Below the pieces are notes generated by a model, which saw nothing but the letters and a program-made list of their open reading frames with translations, searched no databases and had not been told where the DNA came from. 64,000 nt of DNA from positions 1 through 64,000 of the forward strand of contig JAIELX010000112.1 of assembly GCA_019752635.1 (NCBI GenBank). Reading direction: 5' to 3'. Shown here in pieces: positions 1 to 13,300 of the stretch. The number at the start of each line of letters is the position of its first letter. The stretch's first letter is position 1. A program made the translations under genes and the position numbers. Source of the stretch: Candidatus Obscuribacterales bacterium. GTDB taxonomy: Bacteria > Cyanobacteriota > Vampirovibrionia > Obscuribacterales > Obscuribacteraceae.

Positions 1-3000
1 AGTAGTGCATCCTGAGCTGCCGTGATGGTGATGGTGTTACCATTTCCACTGGCCGTACCGCCCTGGCTGGTTATGGTTGTTGTACCGGTATTGAGGATGA
101 TGTCGTTAGTAGCGCCGTTGGCAGTGAACGTAACCGTTCCGCCATTACCTGCACCAGCGGCACCAGTCGCGCCATTCGCGGATATGGCCAGTGAGCTCGC
201 ACTGGCGTTGCGGGTTATGGTGCCGCCCGTGACTGCGACTGTCCCTGCATTGCCCGTGGTGCCCACATTGTTGACCGACCACGTACCCGCTGCTGCGTAA
301 TTGAGATTGATCTGCGCCGGGGTGGCGCCGTTGCCGTTGACTGTGATAGTTCCGCCAGCGAACGCCCCCCTGTTGTTGGCGGCTAAATTGCTTCCAATAT
401 TTATGGCACCGGTACCGAGGTTGCGGATCAAGATATCGCCGCCTGCGCCTGAGGTGGCACCGGCGCTGGCTGTCAGATTAGCCCCGGCGTTGATTGTGAT
501 TGCACCGCTGCTTGCGTTACCTTGTCTTATCGTGATGTCGCCTGCACTACCGGTGCCAGCACCGCTAGTGTTGACTGAAGCCGAGAGGGCGAGGGTTCCC
601 GCCGCGCCGACATTGCTCGCTGTGATGGTGACGTTGCCGCCCGCCGAGTTTCCTCCCAGTGCGTTGGCATTGATGGTATTTGCAGGAAGGTTGATGCTAT
701 CTCCGGCCGTGATGTTTATGGTGCCGCCGACACCTGCGCTGGTACCACCCTGCGCTCCGATGGCTATCGTTCCGGTGCTGAAGTCAATGTCGCCTGTGGC
801 AGCTGATGCTGACAGCGTTACCGTGCCACCGGCGCCGCCAGCGCCCGCAGCCACTGCACCGTTAGCAGTGATCGTTCTCAGTCCGACTCCTGCTGTGGTG
901 ATGGTAGAGCCCGAAATACCGACGCTCCCTCCGGCGCCAGCCGTTCCTGTTGCTGTGGCAGTGATGTTTGCGGCGCCAGCAATAAAACCGATTGTGCCGC
1001 CACCGGTCAGGCTGACTGAACCTGCATTGCCGGTACCGGTGTTGTTCGCACTAATAGTTGCAGCTGCAATGTTCTGGATCGCGGTAGTGCCGGTAAGCGT
1101 GACTGTACCGCCAGTGCCTGCACCGCCAGCGTTGGCTTGAATGGTCGATGTGTTAACGTTTATTGTCGGCGCCGTTATGTTGACGATGCCTGCGTTACCC
1201 GCGCCTGAGTTATTAGCGCGGATGACTGAAGCGTTACCGGTAAAGGTGGTCGAGTTTATATTGATTGTGCCGGCTGTCGCTGCGCTGACCGAGTTGGCTG
1301 AAATTGTGCCGCCGCCCGTGTGCGTGGCTGAGTTCACCGTTATGTTGCCGCCTGCACCGGTTCCCGAGTTGTCTGCGAGCAATGAGCCGGTGTTCATGGT
1401 CATGGTATTGGCATTGACCGTGATGTTACCAGCTGCGGCGGAGCCGCTCGCAGCGACAGAGTGAACTGTTCCTGCCGCGAGAGTGACGTTGCCCAGCGGT
1501 GCCGCGGAGCCACCGTCTATAAGGATGACTCCACCGGTTTTGGTTCCGGTGCCGGTAGCAGTTAAGTTTCCATTGAGCGTGATACCACCGTTAACACCGG
1601 CTTTCCCGATGTTTCGCACAGTGATCTGGCTTCCTATTCCTGCGATCTGACCACCTGTTGCGCTCAGACCATTGGCACTTATGGCCAGGTTGACGCTCGA
1701 GTTGTTAGTGACACTGATCACGCCTCCGCGTCCAGTACCGGTGCCGTTTGCTGTTACTGCGGGAGATAGTGTGACAGTGCCGTTCGTGGCGCTGTTGCTG
1801 CCCAGCACGGTGATGGTGCCACCATTGGAGTTAACGCCTTGGGCACTTGCACTGAAGGTGCTGACGCCGGCGGGGATGCTAATTGAATCGCCTGCTGTCA
1901 GAGAAATACTACCGCCCGCGCCGGACGATAGTCCGCCGAGGGCTGTGAGCGCCACGGTGCCGGCGCTGAAGTCTATATCTCCCGTCGCGGCGGTCGCTGC
2001 CAGTGTGACCGAGCCACCCGCTCCGCCAGCTCCTGCAGCTGCCGCGCCGTTGGCGGTAATCGTTCTGAGACTGGCTCCGGCTGCGGTGATAGTTGATCCC
2101 GTCAGGTTGACAGTTCCACCAGTGCCTGCAGTCCCGGCTGCGTTGGCTGTTATGGTGGCCACGCCTGTGAATCCGATACCTCCAGTACTTGTCAGCGTTA
2201 CTTGCCCCGCATTGCCTGTGCCCGTGTTGTTCGCGGTGATGGTTGCGCCGTTTATTGTAGTGATAGCGGTGCTGGCGACGATGGAGACCGTACCGGCGGT
2301 GCCCGTACTTGAGTTGTTTGCACGGACAGTAGAACCGTTCACGGTGAACGTTCCAGTGTTGATGTTCACTGTTCCCGCTGTGGCAGCGCTGGCCGAGTTG
2401 GCGGAAATTGTACCGCCGCCCGTGTGAGTGGCTGAGTTGACCGTTATGGTGCCGCCTGCTCCGGTTCCCGAGTTGTCTGCCAACAGCGAGCCTGTGTTCA
2501 TGGTCATCGTATTGGAATTGACCGTGATGTTGCCTGCTGCAGCGGAGCCGCTTGCGGCGACAGAGTGAACTGTTCCTGCTGCCAGAGTGACGTTGCCTAG
2601 TGGTGCACCGGAACCACCGTCTATAAAGATGACACCACCAGTCTTGACTCCTGTTCCCGTAGCGGTCAAATTACCGTTGAGAGTGATGCCGCCATTTGTA
2701 ACCTTGCCAATGTTCCTGACGGTTATCTGGCTGCCGACTCCTGCAATCTGACCACCCGTGGCGCTCAAACCATTGGCACTGATAGCAAGGTTAACGCTTG
2801 AGTTGTTAGTGACACTAATCACGCCTCCGCGTCCGGTGCCGGCGGCGTTCGCGGTGACTGCACTAGCTAAAGTGACTGTTCCGTTCGTCGCCGCCGCATT
2901 GCTGCCTAGGACCGTGATGGTTCCGCCATTGGAGTTGCCTGCAAGGGCGTTCGCACTAAATGTGCTTCCCGCCGGTATATTGATGGAGTCGCCAGCCGTC

Positions 3001-6000
3001 AGTGAGATCGAACCACCGGCACCGCTGCCTACACCACCGGTGGCGGTGAGAGCGATCGTTCCTGCGCTGAAATCGATATCTCCGCCGGCGGCTGTGGCCG
3101 TCAAAGATACGGAACCGCCGGTGCCTGCACCAGCGACACCGGACGCACCGTTGGCAGTGATGGTTCTGAGATTCGCGCCGACGGCGGTTATGCCCGTTCC
3201 TCCTCCCGTGAGACTGATTGCGCCACCGGCACCCGCAGTGCCTGTGGCGTTAGCTGTGATGGAGGATGCTCCCGCAGCGAACGCGATGTTGCCTCCACCG
3301 TCCATGGTGATAGAGCCGGCATTGCCCGTTCCGGTGTTGTTGACGCTGATCGCCGCAGTTGAGATGTTGATAGCGGTCGTCGATGTGACTGTGATTGCAC
3401 CGCCTGTACCAGCACCGGCTGCGGTGGCTGAGATACCACCCGCGTTCAAGTTCGCGGTTGGTGCCGTGATAGTGATTGTGCCTCCGGGACCAGCGCCGAA
3501 GCTATTAGCTGAAATTGAAGTAGCGGATGTACTTGCGTTGAACGTGGCTAATGCGTTGATACTGACTATGCCCGCCGTTGCACCGGAGGAGTTCGCACTT
3601 ATCTGACTGGTACCACCGTTATGGGTAATGGAATTCAAGGCGATACTGCCACCGGTGGTTGATCCTGTGCTGCTTATAACTGCATTGTTCAGCGTCAAAG
3701 TATTGGCATTTACGAGGATCTGTCCACCGGCAAAGCCAGCAAACGCTGAAGCCGTGAGATTTGCGCCCGCAGCTAATGTCACGTTGCCTAGCGGTGCTGC
3801 CGAACCCGCGTCAAGTGTGATTGAACCACTATCTCCAGTTGTGAGTCCGTTAGCGGCGATTGCCTGGTTTACCGCTATTCCACCATTTACGCCGCCACTT
3901 CCCAGGTTTGTGATGGTGACTTGGCTGCCGACACCCGCTACCTTGCCGCCGTTAGCAGTGATAGCACCGTTGAGCGTAACCGCCCCGCTTGAATTGTTCT
4001 GGACGCTGATAATGCCGCCGCGACCGGTGTTGACGCCTGTCGCGGTGAGGGTCGCGCCGAGCGTAACCGCGCCAGTGCCGGTGACATTACTGCCAACTAA
4101 AGTAATGCTTCCACCGGCACTTACTCCGGCAACTCCGCTGGCAGTGATCGAGCCGGGCAAAACGATATTCAGTCCGGAAGTAAGGTTCACTGTGCCGCCA
4201 GCGCCTGCCGACGTGCCACCTGATGCGGCGATTACTGCAGAGCCGATGCTGAAATCGATACTGCCAGCAGCGCCGGTCGACACCATGGTCACCGCACCAC
4301 CGGCTCCACCTGCCCCGGCCAGTTGAGCGCCTCGAGCATTGAAGGTTCTGGCACCGGCTAGAGTGTTCGCATTAATACCGAGACCGCGAATATCGATCGT
4401 TCCGCCAGCGCCTGCGGTTCCTTCTGCATCAACGTCAAGCGTGATCGCAGCGGGGAATGTTACTGCTCCGTCGGTGCCCGCTCCGTCGCCATCGATGGTT
4501 ACAGAACCCCCGTTGCCAGTGCCTCGTCCATTGGCTGTCAGATTGCTGCTTAACGCTATGCCGCCATTAGTAGCTCCGCCCTCATTGCGAATTAGTATCG
4601 CGCCACCAGTGCCGCTGGTTGCTCCAGCATTCGCATCGATGGTACCTGCCGCACTGATTGTGACTGCGCCGCTGCTGTTGTTGAAGAGGTTGATGTTTCC
4701 ACCGTTTCCTGTGCCAGATCCGTTTGCGGATAGCGGAGCACCGATGGTGAGGGTACCGGTGGCCGTTGCAGCGCTGCCAGCAAGATTGATGGTGCCGCCG
4801 TTGCCACTACCGCCGATGGCACCGGCACTGATATTTGCGGTGCTTAGTGTCAGATTTCGTCCTGCGGACGCTGAGACTGTGCCGCCATCACCGCCGGTGG
4901 TGCCACCGGTCGCCGATAGAAGGAATGTCGTTGCCGAGAAGGTAAGGTCGCCGGTCGCTCCCGATGCGGTCAGGGAAACTGAGCCGCCGTTGCCAGTTCC
5001 GGTAGTGGCTCCGTTAGCACTGAAGGTTTGTGCTGCCCCGCTTCCAGCAAGGGTCAGACCTGCGATGTCGACTATGCCGCCGTTGCCTGAAGCACCGGTG
5101 GCATTGGCGGACACTGCGGCCGAATTCACGGTGACAGCACCTGCATTCGCCCCGGATGAACCCAGCGTGATAGTACCGCCATTGGCCGCACTGCCCGTGG
5201 CTGAGACGGATCCGCTGATCGTCGTCGCGCCAGCCGCTGCACCATTGCCATTGTTGAGGATGTTGATAACGCCGCCGCGAGCTCCTGCGGCGGTGCCATT
5301 TGCGGATGCTCCACCGGCAACTGTTAATGTGCCGGTGCTGTGGTTCAATATATTGATTGTCGCGCCTGCGAGCCCGCCGGTGTTTCCTGAATTGGCTGTA
5401 ACGGCAGCCGTTGCGCCAAGGTTGAGGACGCCGTTAGCGACGCCCTGGCTGGCCTGAAGCGTAATGTTTCCAGCTTTTCCGTTGGTCGATGTGCTGGTGA
5501 ATCCAGTGCTGCCAGCTGGCACAGTTAAGCTGCCGCCGGCCGAAACTGTGATTGCTCCGCCGGTGCCATTGGTGGTTGAACTGTTTGCGGAGAGCCCATT
5601 GGCGAAGGAGATGTTGTTGGTAGTTTGCGCTGTAAGACCGATAGCACCGCCGCCGGAGATGCCGGTAGAGGTCAGCACAATATTGTTAGGTCCGCCAGTT
5701 ACAGCTCCGCCGGTGATGGAGATGGCACCACCAGTAGCTGCGGCTGAGGCAGTAGTGACCGTGGTCGCTGTGGTCTGGTTCAACGCGATAGCACCTGGAG
5801 TGGCGCCACCGGCAGCGATCGTGAATGTACCGCCATTGCCACCAGCTCCGGCACCTGTTGCAGACGCTGAACCGGCTGCGCCAAAGGTCACGCCGCCGTT
5901 TGAACCAGCTCGACCAGTTGCGGTGATAAGAATCGAGCCGCCGGTTCCAGTAGTGCCGGAGTTTGCCGAAAGAGCACCATTGATTGTCACCGCGGTAACA

Positions 6001-7600
6001 GCATTGCTGTTATTAGTAATATTGATAGCGCCGCCGTTACCAGTACCCGATCCGTTAACGGTGATTCCTGGTGTAACGGTCAACGTTCCATTGGCAGCAG
6101 CATTGCTGCTAGCAGTAACATTGACAGTTCCACCGTTACCGTTGCCGGCAAGTACGCTGGCGTTGAGCAGACCTGCTGCAGACAACGTGAATGTGCGACC
6201 GGCACTAGCTGTCAGTGTGCCGCCGTTCCCACCAGTACTGCCGCTGGTTGCAGCCATCGTAAAAGCCCCTGCAGCGAGTGTAATGTCCGCTGCAGCGCCC
6301 AACGTGGTCAGAGAAACTGAACCGCCATTGCCACTGCCAGCCGAAGCACCATTTGCGCTGAAGGTTTGACCGGCGCCACCGGTGAACGTGTTCCCTGTAA
6401 GGGTCACTGTACCACCATTACCGCTTGCACCGGTCGCATTAGCACTCACTGTAGCCGACGTCAGCGTCAATGCCCCGGCGTTGGCCCCGGTGGATGTGAT
6501 CGAGACAGCGCCTCCGTTGGCAGCGCTGCCATTGGCTGTGACGTTCGCACTTACGGTCGTAAGTCCGGCGGAGGCGCCATTGCCATCATTATTGATAGTG
6601 ATCGAGCCACCTTGTGCTCCTGCTGCTGTGCCGTTGGCCGTGACCGCGCCGTTGACGGCAAGAGTACCGGTGCTGTCATTGTTGATGAGAATCGTTGGTC
6701 CTACACCTGCAGAACCATGGTTGGCTGTTACAGTGGCTCCCGTGCCTAGCGACAAATTGCCGTTGGCAGCAGTCTGGCTGGCTTGAATGCTGATGTTGCC
6801 AGCCTGACCACTGGTGGAGGTGCTGGTGAAACCGGTGCTTGCATTACCAACAGTAATGCTTCTGCCTGCAGAAAGAGTTATTGCGCCGCCAGTTCCATTA
6901 CTGGTAGAGCTGTTCCCGGAGAGTCCGTTTGCGAAATTGATATCGTTAGCAGCTCCGCTGGCGGTCATCAAAATAGCACCACCGCCGGTGACACCACTTG
7001 AGTTCAGCACTAGATTCGCAGCGCCACCTGTTATAGCGCCGCCACTTATATTGATGCTTCCGCCTGTCGCGGCCGCGGATGATGTGGATATGGAAGTATT
7101 GTTTAGCGCTAATGCGCCAGGTGTGGCAGCTCCACCATCTACGATGATGGTACCGCCGTTGCCCGCCACTCCTGCGCCGGTAGCGCTCAGGTTGGCTGCT
7201 GCAGCTAGAGCTATACCGCCATTAGAGCCAGCGCGACCAGTGTTGGTTATCGTGATAGCGCCACCTGTACCAGTAGTACCGGAGTTCGCCGAAATAGCAC
7301 CGTTCAGACTTATCGCTGACGCTGCATTGCTGTTGTTGGTGACATTGATGGTACCGCCATTTCCAGTACCAGTGCCGTTTGCAGCAAGTGACGGCGTAAC
7401 GGTCAGAGTGCCATTTGCGGCAGCGTTGTTGCTGGCGGTGAGGTTTAAGGTACCGCCACTTCCATTCGTGCCAACAGCGTTAACATTTATCGCCGTTCCT
7501 GCTGCCAGGTTGAGCGTGCGCCCTGCCGTGACTGTGGCTGAACCGCCCGCGCCTCCATTACCGGTTCCTGTAGCGGAGATATCGAAAGCCGCGCCTGCGC
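1..7600 (-). repeat. In-gene tandem modules, about 1.1-1.3 kb each
   Basis: A segment at 1441 recurs at 2545, 1104 nt away (368 codons), with high similarity over more than 100 nt. The next copy is about 1191 nt further on, near 3778. From about 4.8 to 7.5 kb the spacing is near 1,320 nt (landmarks at 5790 and 7119, 6196 and 7519). Spacing is a multiple of three where I measured it, so the modules keep the reading frame. Confidence 0.65.
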
Positions 7601-10600
7601 CGAGCGAGACATCGCCAGTGGCAGCTTGGGCGCGCACCAGCACTGTGCCGCCGTTGAAAGCCGCACCGGATGATGCTGCATTTGCATTCAGGTTCAGCGG
7701 CGTAGCGCCGACAACAGCGAGAGTCTGTGAGTCAACAGTGATGCTGCCGCCGTTTCCGTTGATGGCGGCATTAGCATTGAGCGTGCCTGAGCCGATAGTC
7801 AAGGCTCCTGCTGTGGCTAGAATGTTGATCGTTCCGCCAGCGCCTCCGCCTACAGCTGTGGGCGAAACCAGCAGAGAACCGATTGTGCCGAAGTTCAAAT
7901 TGCCGGTACTTTGAACAGTTATTGATCCGGGTCCAGTAGAAATTGAAGATTGGATAGTTCCATTGTTGGTCATGGAACCGCCGTTCACGTTGAACGTGAC
8001 TGCGCGATCCGAACTCAACGTGAAGTTGGTTGCCAGCGTAGTGTCGCCAGTGGCTCCGTTCACCGTCGAGGTGACGACGCCGCCGTTCAGGTTCAGCGTA
8101 GCGGCACCGGCCCCGGACGTGAGGAAGTTTACGTCTTGCCCTGCGAACGTATTCGATATATTGATCGCGCCGCCGGCTGTAGTGATAGCCGCGGATGATA
8201 GCGATGGTGCCGTGATATTCAGCGGATCGGTTGGGCAGACAATACCGTTGTCTATATTCACAACTGTGGCTGCAGCCACGGCAGTCAATCCGCTGAGACT
8301 TTCAAAAATGATGTTGGGTGAGCGAACTGCAACTGCAGTTCCGCTGTTCACCGTTACAATCTGGTTCGCTCTGAAGATAATCGAACCGGAGCAGCATTGC
8401 GAGCTAAGCTCTACACTGCCACCAGCCCCCGGATCGAGAGTCAATCCATTTGTAGTGTTGATGTCCAACACATTTGTGGTGCCGCCGGTCGAAGTTTCGA
8501 AGCGAATGACACCGGCTCCTCCGCCGGTGAGCGTGTAACTTCCCTTGTCGCCTGTGAGGTTGACTCCGCCTTTTTGGTTGCCGGCGGTAGTGCTCTTCAC
8601 GTTTATGACGCCAGCGGCAGCAGACGAAGTGATGGTGCCGCTGTTAGACAAGGTGCCAGCACTGGCACCACCGGCTCCGGGATCACCGTTTACATTTATG
8701 GTGATGTCGTTATTTGAGGACAGCGTAACTCCGGTATTGACCGTAGTGGTTGCAGCCAATCCGGTTGTGGTTGTGAGGTCTGCACCATTGAAAGCAATGT
8801 TGGTTGTATTCGAACCTGCGGTCTTCGCGAAGGTTAGATTGGCACCGGATACCGTCGGTCCAACTGTAATTGATCCTCCTGCTCCGGTAGTGAATGTCGC
8901 GTTGCCGCCACCGGCAAAGTCTGTGCCGGTGATGGTGAGATTTTCGGTTCCAACATTGCCCGAATCAATAATGATGGGCGATGCACCAGATGCAGTAAAT
9001 CCAGAGTTCAGACCCATGTTCAAGTTGGGGCTGCGAACTTGCAATGTGGCGCCGCCGCCAATAGTTATGTTGGAGTTTCTGGCAACATTGATATCGCCAC
9101 CTGCTCCCATCGCTTCGAATGAAAGTGTTTGTCCGGGACCCGCGCCTAGCGAAAAGTTCACCGCCGATTCAAGATTTAAGTCGAATCCGTTTCCTGCCGC
9201 TACACGAATTGTAGTTGCGCCACCGCCGGTGGTTTGCACCGTGCCTTCGCCCGTGAAAGCAAGGTCGCCTGTACTGTTGATCAAGATCGTTCCAGCCGCC
9301 TTGCTAGAAGTGACTGTGCCGTTGACTTGAACTGCAAATGACGAGAGAGTTACATCTCCGGTGCCCTGGGTTACTCTGCCTTCGCCGACGACTACCTTCG
9401 AGCCGGTTCCTGTTGCTTGGGCAAGCACGTCACCGCCAGTGGCAGTAACGGTGCCGAGGTAGAGTGAATTGTTTATTGCTTGAGGAGTGAGTGTGACAGC
9501 TGATCCAGTCGCGTTGATGAACCCCGCCAGGGTTCCTTGACCGGCACCGGCGCCGGTGACGCTGACTGCCTGACCCGGTTGGTTCAGATAGACTTCGCCA
9601 AGTGTCCCTGTAGCAGAGTTGGCCGAAATTGTTCCTGTTCCGGAAAGCGAGATATTCAGCGCTGATGCGCTGCGATTGGTAATGGTGATATCACCGCCGC
9701 TCCCTGAACCAGGCGCGTTAGCCAATACATTTCCGCTAATGAAGTTGCGGGCGCCAGCTGCCCCTACAAGCAATGGTGCCGCGGTGTTTTCGTAGAACTC
9801 GATGCTGACCGAGCCGCCGTTGCCGCTTCCTGTGCCGCTGGCATCGATGCTGCCTGTCACCTGCAGGAATGAGTTGCCTGTGTTGTCCTTGGTAGACGCC
9901 TTCAAGCTGATGGTTGGTCCGTTGCCGGTGGAGCCCACTCCTGCATTCAGTGCGCTCGCGTCTACAATTAGCGACCCGCCCGATGAGATGTCGACGTTCC
10001 CGCCGCTGGCTCCGGCTCCTGCTCCGGAGGACGCGTTGATGGTGACTTGACCACTCCCGCCGCCGACCGTAATCGTTCCGGTTGAACTGGTGGTTGTGAG
10101 GTTTATATCTCCGCCGGCTCCGCCATTAACACCGGTTGCCGTAATGTTTAGAGTGCCGCCACCGACATTCAACTGCGTGCCTTGAACGTTTATTGTGCCG
10201 CCGGCGTTGTTCCCTGCCCCGCCTGCGTTTGCCGTCAAGTTGCCGGCCGGAATTGTCACCGGTCCGTTGGTGCCAACCAGCGATATGCTGCCGCCGGCAC
10301 CGTTGGTTGCATTGACGTTGATGTCGGCCGGAGTGCTCATCACAATGCCGCCCGATCCGGTGTTGAGAACGTTGACGCTGCCACCGGTTCCCGATGTGGC
10401 GCCGCCTTGTGCTGAAACGTTTCCGCGAATACCATTTGTAACGGCCCCGGCAGAAATGTCGAAGGCTGTCGCGCTGGCCATGGTGATGTTGATCTGACCA
10501 CCGTCGCCTACGCCGACTCCGTTTGTGCTCAGGTTCCCATCTACGTAGACGTTGCCGGTACCACCGGTGCCACCGGTTAAGTTGAGAATGGCGCCATTAC

Positions 10601-12860
10601 CGCTGGTGCCTTGTGGTCCTGCGAGCAGCGTTGTCGGGTCGACATAGACATTGCTACCGGCACTAAGTGTGACCGTGCCGCCATTGCCTGAAGTTACGCC
10701 GCCTCGAGCGGTGATGCTGATTGTGTTGGCTACGTTGTCGATCGAGAGCGAACTTGCCGCTCCACTAGCGGTCACTGAAACTGTGCCACCATTACCGGTG
10801 CCGGTACCGTCTGCTGTAAGCGACAGAGGTACTGCCCCTGTGCTTGAAACGGTGACAGCATTTCCACTGAGGGCTATGGTGCCGCCATTGTTGTTGCCAC
10901 CGGCTGCGCTGGCGTTGAGGGTTGATGCACCGGCCGCTACAGGAATTGAGAGAGTTCCGCTGCCGGCGTTTAGGGTAATTGAACCGCCGGCTCCTGCTGC
11001 TGCTTGCGGCGAGACGACCACGTTATTGGTGTTCGCCAGGTTGATGCCGCCGGTTCCAATGTTTGCGACCGATATTGTGCCGCCTTTGCCACTGGTTATG
11101 CCGCCTCTTGCCGACAGTGTCCCTTCGATGCCGTTGGGCGCAGCGGATCCTGCACCGGGGTCGAAAACAAAGGTTGTGGAACCGCGACTGGATAGATTGA
11201 TTGTGCCGCCGTCACCGTTGCCAACCCCATCGGCGTTTAGCGATCCATTTATATAGAGATTGGCGTTTGCCGGGCCTGTGTCCCCTGCGTGCAAAGTGAT
11301 GCTTGCGCCGTTGCCGTTCGTTCCTAGCGGACCGGCGGTCAATGATGCTACATCGACTGTGAGTGTCGAATTGGAATTGAGGCTAACTGTGCCCCCATTT
11401 CCGCCCGTGGCGCCGCTTTGTGCTTTCACGACAATGTTGTTTGCTGCCGTACCAACAGTGAGAGCACCGTTCGTGTTAACAGTTACCGAGCCACCCGAAC
11501 CGCCGCCAACACCTCTGGCTTGAAGGGTCAGAACCCCACCCCCGGCCGACAGGCCTGAACCTGCTATGTTGATGATGCCGCCGCTTCCGCCGCCTGCACC
11601 GCCATCTAGATTCAGTGTTCCGCCGGAATTGAATGTTACCGGTCCAGCAAGCAGAGGTCCGCCGCCGGCCGCGTTGAGCACGATGCTGCCGGCCGAGTTG
11701 GCGCCGGTGGCATTGACTGATAAGTCGGTTGCGGCATTAACTGTAATGCCACCCAGGCCCATGTTTGTGATGCTGACTGTCCCGCCTTTGCCCCCGCCGG
11801 CTCCGGCGTTCGCTGCCAACGTCCCGTTGATGGCGTTAGCGCCAGCACCATTGTTGACCACAAAGGGCGAACCCGCTCCGGTAGCCATTTGAAGGTTAAC
11901 CTGACCGCCGTCTCCGGTACCAATGCCGTTTGCATTGAGGGCAGTGTTGATGGAAAGTGAGCCTAAGCCGCTCTTGCCAGCTGTCAGGTTATAGATAGCG
12001 CCATTGCCATTGCCGGCTCCTGCGGCAGCGAGCAGATTGGCAGTTGTGACCGATAAGTTCCCGCCGGCCTGAACCGTTATTTGACCGCCGTTTCCACCTG
12101 TCCCGCCTGGAGCTGCGTTGATGTTGAATCCGCCGGCGCCAACAGTAAGATTGTTTCCAGCCGTGCTCGACTTAATTGTGACTGCGCCGCCGCTGCCGTT
12201 GCCCGTGCCGGCAGCATTAACGTTGACCGCGCCGCCGAGAGTTATTGTCGAACCGAGCACATTGACACTACCGCCGGCGAAGTTTGTTCCGGTGGCATTG
12301 GCGCTAAAAGTTCCCGCAGAGAGGGTTACGGCTCCCGGAGTGACGCCTTGGGTAGCGTCAACAGTGATCGATCCGCCTTTTCCGCCAGTGCCTCCAGCGG
12401 TCGCGGACATGTTTGCCGGGTCGACGCTGATGCCGCCCGTTCCCTTATTAATGATGCTGAGCGTGCCGCCCGCACCGCCGGTAAGTCCCGCATTGGCGCT
12501 GATAGTGCCGCTGACGGAGTTCGCCGTCGAAATGCCTGTCAGGTTAAACACCGACACGCTCTGACTGGTTAAACTGACCGTACCTCCGGCACCTGTGCCG
12601 ATTCCATTCATATCTAAGCTGCCGGCAACTTGCACATTGCCGCTACCAGCGGTGCCCGCGGTTAGTGTCAATTTGCCGCCGTCGCCGTTGCCTGCTTGCG
12701 GTGCAAGCTGAATTGCGGTTCCAGGGTTAGTAACCGTGACGTTCCCGCCGGAACTGGCAGTTAAGGTTCCGCCGTTTCCACCCGTTGTTCCGCTCCGTGC
12801 CAGCACTTGGATGTTGCCGGCGCCGACATCGTTGAAGCTGAGGTTACCGGAAGTGTCGAA
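1..12860 (-). CDS. Giant repetitive secreted protein, main body (continues past left edge)
   Basis: This is the downstream continuation of the gene that starts at 15187, read in the frame whose codons occupy plus-strand positions 3k to 3k+2. I see no stop in the stretches I checked, and the antisense pattern stays in one register from about 22 to 12564, so more than 4,200 codons appear open. The product is almost wholly Gly, Thr, Asn, Ser, Ala and Val in short motifs such as GNGGTV, GGSITV and LSANG, as in secreted beta-helix or haemagglutinin-like adhesins. Repeat modules of about 230 residues (9.7-13.3 kb) give way to modules of about 370-440 residues (1-7.6 kb), with a less regular stretch at about 7.7-9.6 kb. 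No C-terminal anchor is visible because the gene leaves the window. Function as an adhesin or surface-layer fibre is inferred from composition only. Confidence 0.75.
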
Positions 12861-13300
12861 AGTGTGAGATTTACCGTTCCGCCGTTACCGGTTCCGCCTG
12901 TCCCGCCCGATGCATCAAGGGTAAGTAAACCGGCCCCGCTGCTGATGGTTTTGCCGGTCAAAGTCAGTGTGCCGCCATCGGAACTTCCGGCACCGCCAGC
13001 CACTGAGAGCGATCCTGTGCCGAGCGTCAAGTTACCGTTGCTGGTTGAGGTTCCTGCGATTAGTGCTAACGTGCCGCCTGCACCGCTACCCGTAGTCGTG
13101 GTCTGTAAGTTCGTCGTCGGGGCAGTGACCGTGATGCCGCCCGTTCCATTGTTCGTGACGGTGATGCTGCCACCCTTGTTGTTCCCGGCGCCGCCCGCGT
13201 TCGCCAGGATATTGCCAGTCACACCATTAGTACCGGCTGCACCGACTACGAATGCATTGCTACTGAAGTTGTTTATTTGAACAGTGCCGCCGATACCATT
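9700..13300 (-). repeat. In-gene tandem modules, about 690-700 nt each
   Basis: Equivalent landmarks recur at about 9735, 10430, 11125, 11825, 12510 and 13215, and a second landmark (a GSNVYVD-type strand) at about 9965, 10660, 11360, 12055 and 12740. The period is therefore close to 230 codons and stays in frame. Copies are diverged rather than identical, so these are old duplications. Confidence 0.65.

Noticed and set aside
1..12600. Many long plus-strand ORFs rich in Val, Pro, Ala and Leu (for example 301-1140, 4339-5457, 6814-7914)
   Set aside because: They all sit in one antisense register of the giant minus-strand gene; Gly-Gly-Thr codons read backwards give Val-Pro-Pro. No ribosome sites and no domains.
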